Shown one piece after another: positions 1 through 5,188 of a stretch of DNA of 8,289 nt. The position numbers and the translations under genes were made by a program. A model generated the notes under the pieces. That model searched no databases. It saw nothing but the letters and a program-made list of their open reading frames with translations, and had not been told where the DNA came from. Location of the stretch: positions 1 to 8,289 of the forward strand of contig CAKUYZ010000077.1 of assembly GCA_934717675.1 (NCBI GenBank), read 5' to 3'. Source of the DNA: an uncultured Bacteroidales bacterium. Lineage in GTDB: Bacteria > Bacteroidota > Bacteroidia > Bacteroidales > Marinilabiliaceae. The first letter of the stretch is position 1, and each line of letters starts with the position of its first letter.

Positions 1-301
1 CCGTATTGCGTACCCCGATATACTTGCCTTCTGTCCACGATTGGGAGAGGATGTCAGCTTGGCCATCGGCTGTCGTTATAGTCAGCTCGATCTTCCCAAT
101 CTGTCCCTCGGCCAGAAGTTCGCCTTCCAGGTGCAAGTCATCTCCGGCTGTGGCCAACTTACTGTCCTCCTCGCCCACTTCGGCAAGCGTTACCACGGGG
201 GGAGTCACCGTCTCTGGTTCGTCATCATTGTCGCAAGATGACAACATTAGCGAACAAGCGCCAAGCAGTATGGTAACTGCGGAAAACAAAAATTTTTTCA
301 T
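1..301 (-). CDS. DUF4625-type surface lipoprotein (partial, C-terminus beyond window)
   Basis: Reading leftward from the ATG at 301-299, the frame stays open to the window edge (100 codons), so the C-terminus is missing. Residues 4-22 form a lipoprotein signal peptide ending in the lipobox LSSC, with Cys23 as the likely lipidated residue. The residues after it, DNDDE, match the acidic export signal seen on many Bacteroidota surface lipoproteins. A second Cys (C16, in LLGAC) also resembles a lipobox, but the acidic run follows C23. The mature part, with VTLAEVGEEDSKLATAGDDL followed by HLEGELLAEGQIGKIEL, resembles the start of DUF4625 lipoproteins, small beta-sandwich proteins of unknown function. 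It lies 49 bases downstream of a broken TonB-dependent receptor gene on the same strand and has no clear promoter of its own, so it is probably the last visible member of that transcript. It may act as a surface partner of the receptors; this is inferred from position only. Confidence 0.8.
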   Translation of the reverse strand, partial: MKKFLFSAVTILLGACSLMLSSCDNDDEPETVTPPVVTLAEVGEEDSKLATAGDDLHLEGELLAEGQIGKIELTITTADGQADILSQSWTEGKYIGVRNT

Positions 302-350
302 TGCTTTAGTTGTTATTTAGGTGTTAGACATTAGATTAATTATTCGATGG

Positions 351-1665
351 TTAATATCTGATTTTCACTCCTGCGAAGTAGCTTCTCGGGAGAGATGGAC
401 CGTAGATGTAACCCGAATCGCGGTTCCATCCCTTGTCGAAGTCTTTCTGGTAGGCATTGGTGACATTCTGTATTCCGCCATTAACTTGTATGGTCAGGTA
501 TTTGTAAACAGGAATATCATATGCCAGTTTTAAGTTTAGAGTGAAAAAGTCAGGAGTGTTCACCGCAACAGGTTGCTCTACGCCCGCCCCTGCATTATGC
601 CCCACGAGCATACTGCCTGTGTAATTTCCTGAAAATGATGCGTTTAAACGCTTCGGTGGTGTGATTGTCGCCGTGAAATATCCGTAAGAGTTTGGTGTGC
701 GCATCATCTTGCGATACCGCTGTTCGGGCACTTCATCGTTCCAAACGATGGGTTTGTCATATTTGCTTTGTTGGAGCGTCACGCCAGCCTGAAGCGAAAA
801 CCATTTGGTGAACATGGCTTTGCCCTCAATGTTTATGCCGAGTACTTTTGCCCCGTAGGCATTGTGGCGTTCCTGCACTGTGTTGCCTTGTTCGTCTGGG
901 TGGTCAAGCTGCCGGAGCGCAAACACGTCATTCAGGTCGGTATAGAACCCTTCTATAAGCAGGTTTGTCTGCACGTTCCCGAACTTGTGATAAATGTCAG
1001 CAGAAAGGCTGACGCTGTTCGATCGCTCCTCTTTCAAATTGCTCCAACCCATACACGCCGTTTAAGGCAGAAAACACCGGTCGGGAGTCTATTAATATCT
1101 GCGAATAGTGTCCGTCTAGCCCATTGATGCGAACTTGGGTGAATCCGCAATTCTGGCAATCATCCTCTGTTCGCACGCCTGGCTGGAAGTTCAACCCCTG
1201 AGCCAGGCATACGGACTGAGTGGTCTCAAACAATTTGGGGCTGAGTACATTGACTAAGTTTGGGGCAAGCCTGCGCTTGGTCTCGCTCCTGTTGGCGGAG
1301 ACGACGACCTCTTCGATCGAAACGTTGTCAGGCTCGAGCTCAAAGTTCAATTCGTGCGTGGAATTTGCTGTCGTCTCCACCTCTTTCTGCACGGTCATGA
1401 AGCCTGTTGATCTTACTTCTATGGAAAGTTTGCCGACAGGTAAATTTTTTAGGAAATAGTGACCCGTGGCGTCGGTAGTAGTGCCAAGTGTAGTCCCCTT
1501 CACCAAAAGAGTGGCGTAAGGCATATGTTCTCCACTTTGCCTGTCTATCACGTGTCCATAGATGTTGGCGTCGGTTTCGCCATGCGAAATGTTGCCGGCC
1601 TCTGCTAATAGTGGCAGAAGCATCGCAAACAGCGCAAGTAGCTCAATTCTCATTTTTGTTGCCAT
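351..1665 (-). pseudogene. TonB-dependent receptor with internal deletion and frameshift
   Basis: Two minus-strand frames together hold both ends of one outer-membrane TonB-dependent receptor. The N-terminal part (1665-997, 222 residues) has a signal peptide (about 1-23), a carboxypeptidase-like regulatory domain (about 34-112, with GHVIDRQSGEHMPYATLLVKG), a TonB-box-like segment (SIEEVVVSA, 116-124) and most of a plug domain (CQNCGFTQVRINGLDG, then LIDSRPVFSALNGVYGLEQ ending at residue 209). It then runs into unrelated residues and a stop. The C-terminal part (frame ending at the TAA 353-351) resumes at NLKEERSNSVSLSAD (from base 1040) and supplies about 224 residues of beta-barrel ending in KIRY. 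The two meet at about 1038-1041. The rest of the plug and the first half of the barrel, roughly 300 residues by comparison with usual receptors of 700-760, are missing, and the frames do not match. No functional barrel can be made. Neither half has picked up other stops, so the lesion is recent or an assembly error. The start could also be Met5 at 1653, giving a cleaner signal peptide. Confidence 0.85.
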
Positions 1666-1697
1666 AAGATGGATTAACTATTTGTAAACTCGCCTTC

Positions 1698-3893
1698 TCA
1701 GAAGTTCCATGATGCCATGAGCGAAAGATTGCGTCCCGGCTCCGGCACTCCTATCAGGCGATAGTAACTGGTGTGGTCATAATATTTTGTATCCAGCAGG
1801 TTGTCGCAGCGCAAGGTCAGATGCAGGATGCCCTTGCCGGCTTGAAAAGATTTTCCGACGGTAGCGTTCAGCAGTCGGTATCCGGGTGTGGGTTCTTCGG
1901 GAGGGACCACCTCGTCCTGACTCCCCACCACCACGCATTCCAAAGCGGCAAAACCGCCTTTCGTCGAATCGGCGGCCCGCAGATGATATCGCAACTCCAC
2001 GCGAGAAGACCATGGCGTAGAGAACGGCAGCGAATAGCCTTTCTTATCGCCCGAAAGCTGGCGGGCATAAAGATATTCACCGCTTGCGTTCAGCTCGAAA
2101 TTCCGCAAGAAGCGGAAAGAGAGGGAGGCCTCGAACCCCCAGCGCAGCACGCGGCTCTGCGTATAATGGTAGAGTTGAAGTCCTTCTCGGTATCCGGATG
2201 TAGGATTGAGATAGATGTAATTTGGAAAATAATTCAGGTATGAGGCCAACGAGGCCGTAAGTGTCCCCCGCTCGTAGAGAGCGCCGGCATCCGCCTGGTA
2301 TGATTCTTCGGGTCGCAAGTCGGCGTTTCCCTTTTCATACCGGAATATGTTGTAATTGATGCCATCCATCCCCAACTCCTTAGCTGCGGGCATTCGGAAA
2401 CTCTTGCCTACATTGGCCTTCAGCGCAAAATCGCCCTGCTGGCGGTTGATCCCGACAGACCATGTGAAACTGTTGAAGCCCCTCCTTAAATCTGCAGAAC
2501 GCTCCATATAAGCAGAGTCCCCGTCAGAAGTTGGTGTCTTATACCAATCCCGATACCTGAGAGTTCGCAGGTTTCCATGGTCGTAGCGCACTCCCGCGCT
2601 CAAAATCAGTTCATCGTTGAGCACGAGACGGTCGGATACGTACACACCGAACTGCGTCTGCCTGAAATCTGGCAGGATGAACCCCCACCCGCCGCGCTTG
2701 TTACGCTGGTACTCCGCGTCGACTCCGGCATGCAGCACGTTCCTTCCGACTCGCTGACGCAAATGGGCGCGAGCCGACGTCGTATGCTTGCAGAAGCTGC
2801 GTTCGAGTTCGTCAGGAGGGGTGGGCATATAGCCGTGCGAGATGGGTTCTGAAAGCTCTTGCCGGCGATTGTTCTGCCACCCCAAAGAGCATTCTAGCAT
2901 TCCGTCCTGCCAACGCCATTCTGTATGACGGGCTATGAACAGGTGATTTGAGGTGTGGTATGGCAAGTCGACATCGCGTCTGGACTTGTCATAATCTATG
3001 TCAGACATCCGCACCTCAAGTCCGTGGGCGTCTGCGAAAAAGCCGCTGCGGGCGTTCACGTTGGAAATTCGGAAATATGCTTTCCATTTTTCGCCTTCGT
3101 AACCGACCATCAGACTCACATCTTTTTCACTGCCTGCCGTATTGCGCAGGCGACGGTCGCGCAGTCTTATATAATAAGAGTAGTATGGTATGCTGTCGGC
3201 CGGGACGCGATAGTCAGCATAATCTATGAGTGTGGCATTCGCTTTATACCAAAACTGGCTGTGACGTCTGGCCAAGCGCACGGTTGTGCCTATCGACTCG
3301 TTGTTGCTGCGGGCAAAGAGGTTCGCGCCACCGCTGAATGGCGTTTGCGGCGCGATGTCGCTGCGCAGGTTGATCACGCCGCCAATGGCGTCCGAGCCAT
3401 AGGTGAGGGCGGCAGGGCCCTTTATCACCTCCACGTTGTCTATGGCATACGTGTCCGCCTCTAGTCCGTGGTCATCTCCCCATTGCTGCCCCTCGTGCTT
3501 TATTCCGTTCTCAGCCACCACTATGCGGTTGAATCCCAATCCGCGTATGGCAGGCTTTGATTCTCCCGAGCCAATCGACATGGCTTTCACGCCTGGCTGC
3601 TTGGCCAGGCTCTGCATGAGAGACCCGCCAAAATTCTCTTCCAAATATCGCTTGCACACCCTTGCTGCGTTCATGGGTGAGCGCATATATATGTCTTTTT
3701 GGATGCTGTTCCCTTCCACCACAACTTCGTCAAGAGTAATGCTTTTCCGCGCCGCACTCTCCATACTGTCGACTTCAGTCTCAGTTTTAAAGTTGTCCAA
3801 AGTCGAACGCCAAGCCTTAGTGCTCAATCCGTTAAGCGCATGACAAGGCGCGATGAAGAGCGGAAGCACAGCCATCGCTATCTTCCTTTTCAT
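1698..3893 (-). CDS. TonB-dependent outer-membrane receptor, probable metal or metal-complex importer
   Basis: A complete 731-residue receptor that would import a scarce ligand across the outer membrane using TonB/ExbBD energy. A short signal peptide covers about residues 1-20. The TonB box is ITLDEVVVEG (52-61). The plug spans about 64-180 and includes LMQSLAKQPGVKAM, PAIRGLGFNRIVVAENG, HEGQQWGDDHGLEAD and the family hallmark VIKGPAALTYGSDAIGGV (155-172). The remainder is a 22-strand-type barrel ending in the expected aromatic residue (SWNF). Unlike its neighbour it has no N-terminal carboxypeptidase-like domain. It starts at the ATG 3893-3891; no strong Shine-Dalgarno is seen, as is common in this phylum. 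It lies 111 bases after a small Cys/His-rich exported protein and 32 bases before the damaged receptor, so the genes are probably co-transcribed from the promoter near 4359-4390. The substrate is not certain: the neighbouring Fur-family regulator and metal-ligand-rich protein suggest zinc or iron. The His/Asp-rich plug segment at 133-147 would fit a metal or metal-chelate ligand. Confidence 0.9.
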   Translation of the reverse strand: MKRKIAMAVLPLFIAPCHALNGLSTKAWRSTLDNFKTETEVDSMESAARKSITLDEVVVEGNSIQKDIYMRSPMNAARVCKRYLEENFGGSLMQSLAKQPGVKAMSIGSGESKPAIRGLGFNRIVVAENGIKHEGQQWGDDHGLEADTYAIDNVEVIKGPAALTYGSDAIGGVINLRSDIAPQTPFSGGANLFARSNNESIGTTVRLARRHSQFWYKANATLIDYADYRVPADSIPYYSYYIRLRDRRLRNTAGSEKDVSLMVGYEGEKWKAYFRISNVNARSGFFADAHGLEVRMSDIDYDKSRRDVDLPYHTSNHLFIARHTEWRWQDGMLECSLGWQNNRRQELSEPISHGYMPTPPDELERSFCKHTTSARAHLRQRVGRNVLHAGVDAEYQRNKRGGWGFILPDFRQTQFGVYVSDRLVLNDELILSAGVRYDHGNLRTLRYRDWYKTPTSDGDSAYMERSADLRRGFNSFTWSVGINRQQGDFALKANVGKSFRMPAAKELGMDGINYNIFRYEKGNADLRPEESYQADAGALYERGTLTASLASYLNYFPNYIYLNPTSGYREGLQLYHYTQSRVLRWGFEASLSFRFLRNFELNASGEYLYARQLSGDKKGYSLPFSTPWSSRVELRYHLRAADSTKGGFAALECVVVGSQDEVVPPEEPTPGYRLLNATVGKSFQAGKGILHLTLRCDNLLDTKYYDHTSYYRLIGVPEPGRNLSLMASWNF

Positions 3894-3946
3894 CTCGTTT
3901 AAGCTGAAATTGCCAGAAGCCCCCGAATGCCAATCTCTTTAGGCCA

Positions 3947-3985
3947 CCTGCCCCGTAGTCATTTTAGCAAAAGATGCGGGGTAGG
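3947..3985 (-). other. Intergenic hairpin between small Cys/His protein and TonB receptor
   Basis: CCTGCCCCG (3947-3955) pairs with CGGGGTAGG (3977-3985): nine base pairs including one G-T wobble. The 21-base interior can pair further (CATTTT with AAAA-g-ATG around a 3-base loop, one bulged G). It sits in the 111-base gap between two genes of the same leftward transcript. There is no U-run immediately after it on the minus strand, so it is not a canonical intrinsic terminator. It may affect mRNA processing or stability; that role is inferred. Confidence 0.45.
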
Positions 3986-4004
3986 GCGGGATTTTCAAAA
4001 TTGT

Positions 4005-4340
4005 CTAAGCAAGCGACGCGGTGGGTGGTGCCCGCAAAGGAAGAGACAACGAGTGTGCCTGCTTGACCCCCGAGCAAGGGCGCGGAGTCAAGATGGCGAC
4101 AAGTCGTGCGCTGTGAGAAATATGGAATGTAGATACTTCCGTGAAAGGAGATAAGAGGAAGTGGCATATCGGACAAGAGCATCCCGCATCATCGCCGTGA
4201 GATTGGTCCTGACTGGCAGTGTGAGACGTGAAGCACTCTTCCGCATTGTGGAAGTGAGTGGCTTTTACGATCCCCACCTGCAAGAGGGACAACAACATCA
4301 CCCAAGCGATAAGTATTCTATGTCTTCTTTTCCGCTGCAT
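4005..4340 (-). CDS. Small exported Cys/His-rich protein of a metal-uptake operon
   Basis: A 111-residue protein I cannot name precisely. It starts at the ATG 4340-4338, preceded at 12 bases by GGAGG. Residues 2-8 are strongly basic and residues 9-25 hydrophobic, forming a signal peptide or membrane anchor. The following segment is full of possible metal ligands: H29, H31, C36, H40, H48, C54, C56, C59 and H60, with the core CSCPICHF at 54-61, then H73 and H76. It ends in a short hydrophobic stretch and LRAPPTASLA. From memory, small proteins of this layout (histidines, then CxxC before a short hydrophobic run, ending RxPP) occur just upstream of TonB-dependent receptor genes in Bacteroidota; they have no established function. 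The position, first in an operon with two receptors and opposite a Fur-family gene, suggests periplasmic metal binding or sensing. A longer in-frame start at 4487 exists but would run through the promoter region and lacks a signal peptide at its N-terminus, so I reject it. Confidence 0.75.
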   Translation of the reverse strand: MQRKRRHRILIAWVMLLSLLQVGIVKATHFHNAEECFTSHTASQDQSHGDDAGCSCPICHFLLSPFTEVSTFHISHSARLVAILTPRPCSGVKQAHSLSLPLRAPPTASLA

Positions 4341-4358
4341 CTTATATCTTATCCTCCG

Positions 4359-4390
4359 CAAAGATAAACGTTGTTTGCAAATGAAACAAC
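4359..4390 (-). promoter_or_regulatory. Promoter of the leftward metal-uptake operon
   Basis: Read on the minus strand, TATCTTTG (4366-4359) is an exact match to the Bacteroidota -7 consensus TAnnTTTG. Twenty bases upstream lies GTTG (4390-4387), a three-of-four match to the -33 TTTG. Transcription would start around 4350-4355, giving a very short leader before the ATG at 4340. The -33 element and the spacer are covered by an inverted repeat (4368-4392). Confidence 0.6.
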
Positions 4391-4392
4391 GT
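4368..4392. promoter_or_regulatory. Candidate Fur-family operator (25-bp dyad)
   Basis: The arms ACGTTGTTT (4368-4376) and AAACAACGT (4384-4392) are perfect 9-bp inverted repeats with a 7-base AT-rich spacer. Fur, Zur and PerR proteins bind dyads of about this size as dimers. The site covers the -33 and spacer of the leftward promoter, the expected place for a repressor, and lies between that operon and a divergent Fur-family gene. The sequence does not match the classical E. coli Fur box. Binding by the neighbouring regulator is inferred. Confidence 0.6.
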
Positions 4393-4414
4393 ATCACATC
4401 ATGTTTATTAAAAA

Positions 4415-4446
4415 TTTCCCTGACACATCGATTTTCACTACTTTCG
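4415..4446 (+). promoter_or_regulatory. Probable promoter of the Fur-family regulator
   Basis: TACTTTCG (4439-4446) is a one-mismatch fit to the Bacteroidota -7 TAnnTTTG. TTTC (4415-4418), 20 bases upstream, fits the -33 TTTG with one mismatch. The predicted start lies near 4450-4453, giving a leader of about 25 bases with a GGAGG ribosome site (4467-4471) six bases before the ATG. The 25-bp dyad ends 22 bases upstream of this -33, so it may affect this promoter less than the leftward one. Confidence 0.45.
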
Positions 4447-4477
4447 CGTTGCTGTATGGAAAGTGTGGAGGAAAGAA

Positions 4478-4885
4478 ATGAACGCAACGGATATACTGAA
4501 AGAAAAGGGACTGAAAAAAAGCGCCCAGAGAATCGCGGCCATAAATATCTTGCAAAAGAACATAGTACCCCTGGCGGAAGAAGATATAAGGAAAGAAATG
4601 GGGGAGATTTATGACAGGGTTACTTTTTACAGAACAATGCAGGCTCTTTGTAAAGCGGGCATTGCGCACCGCATCGTGGTGGACAACACTGTTGTGAAGT
4701 ATGCCATAAACACAGAGGAAATGCCCCATTCTCACGTGCATTTCTATTGCACGAAGTGCCACTCTGTCACTTGTTTGAAGGAAGTCGCCACATATCATTA
4801 TAAGCTTCCTGTCAATTATCGACAAGAGGAATGCGATGTCCTGATTAAGGGAACTTGCCCATATTGCATAGAAGAGCCGAGATGA
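4478..4885 (+). CDS. Fur-family metal-dependent transcriptional repressor
   Basis: A 135-residue Fur/Zur/PerR-type regulator. The N-terminal winged helix (about 3-75) includes LKKSAQRIAAINIL and the recognition-helix segment DRVTFYRTMQALCKAGI (46-62). The C-terminal dimerisation and metal domain begins with HSHVHFYCTKC (84-94) and ends with CPYC (127-130). The two CxxC pairs (C91/C94 and C127/C130) are the usual structural zinc site. H84, H86, H88 and possibly C99 are candidates for the regulatory metal site. The metal it senses cannot be read from sequence alone; association with a Cys/His-rich protein and TonB receptors suggests zinc (Zur-like) or iron. I chose the ATG at 4478, six bases after GGAGG, over the in-frame GTG at 4463, which lies just upstream of that ribosome site. 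It is divergent from the uptake operon, and the shared intergenic dyad is its likely target. Confidence 0.92.
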   Translation: MNATDILKEKGLKKSAQRIAAINILQKNIVPLAEEDIRKEMGEIYDRVTFYRTMQALCKAGIAHRIVVDNTVVKYAINTEEMPHSHVHFYCTKCHSVTCLKEVATYHYKLPVNYRQEECDVLIKGTCPYCIEEPR

Positions 4886-4998
4886 TGGACGGCGCGATTG
4901 TTTGACGAACTTATCCCTTACCTTTCGTCCGGTCACGCCCCCTGTCTCTCAATGCGTCTTCGGGAGTCTGGCGCGCCGCGAGCCTGCTGGCTGTCTTC

Positions 4999-5037
4999 CT
5001 GTGATGCGTCTGTGCGCAACGCCTTTTCCCATCACAG
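4999..5037. repeat. Perfect 8-bp inverted repeat in the regulator-transporter gap
   Basis: CTGTGATG (4999-5006) and CATCACAG (5030-5037) are exact inverted repeats separated by 23 bases. Inside, GCGT (5006-5009) can pair with ACGC (5019-5022) as an alternative extension that shares base 5006. No T-run follows on either strand, so a standard intrinsic terminator is unlikely. The surrounding gap (4886-5188, 303 bases) has no convincing coding frame; besides this repeat I see only the promoter and leader of the next gene. Confidence 0.45.
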
Positions 5038-5083
5038 CCGCTCGTAAAGTAGCTGCGCTTTGAAAATGTGGCCAGCCTTTTTA

Positions 5084-5115
5084 TTGGCCTTTTATATAGA
5101 TTTTCTGTAATTTCG
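5084..5115 (+). promoter_or_regulatory. Probable promoter of the AspT-family transporter
   Basis: TAATTTCG (5108-5115) fits the -7 TAnnTTTG with one mismatch, and TTGG (5084-5087), 20 bases upstream, is a partial match to the -33 TTTG. The region is locally AT-rich compared with the GC-rich sequence on either side. Transcription from about 5120 would give a leader of nearly 70 bases. Confidence 0.45.
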
Positions 5116-5134
5116 CGGAGTTAAAAACAGATCT

Positions 5135-5174
5135 GCACTGCCGTCTTGCGCATGTAGTCAATGACGTGGAGTGC
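5135..5174 (+). promoter_or_regulatory. Weak leader hairpin before the transporter start
   Basis: GCACT (5135-5139) pairs with AGTGC (5170-5174), and CGTC (5142-5145) with GACG (5163-5166). C5141 may pair with G5168 if T5167 is bulged, leaving a G-G mismatch. The 3' arm contains GGAG (5168-5171), the only purine-rich ribosome-site-like run before the ATG at 5189, although it is 17 bases away. Control of translation is possible but speculative. Confidence 0.25.
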
Positions 5175-5188
5175 TAACCAACATCAAA

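Noticed and set aside
1..4340. Plus-strand open frames across the receptor region
   Set aside because: All lie opposite minus-strand genes with signal peptides and conserved receptor motifs; their products look random.
4463..4477. GTG start for the Fur-family protein
   Set aside because: The GGAGG ribosome site lies inside this extension, six bases before the ATG at 4478, and the ATG gives the normal family N-terminus.
4341..4487. N-terminal extension of the Cys/His-rich protein to an upstream Met at 4487
   Set aside because: It would run through both divergent promoters and the dyad, and would bury the signal peptide 50 residues in.
4394..4936. Open frame of 180 codons antisense to the Fur-family gene
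   Set aside because: It overlaps the whole regulator and has no family resemblance or signal for translation.
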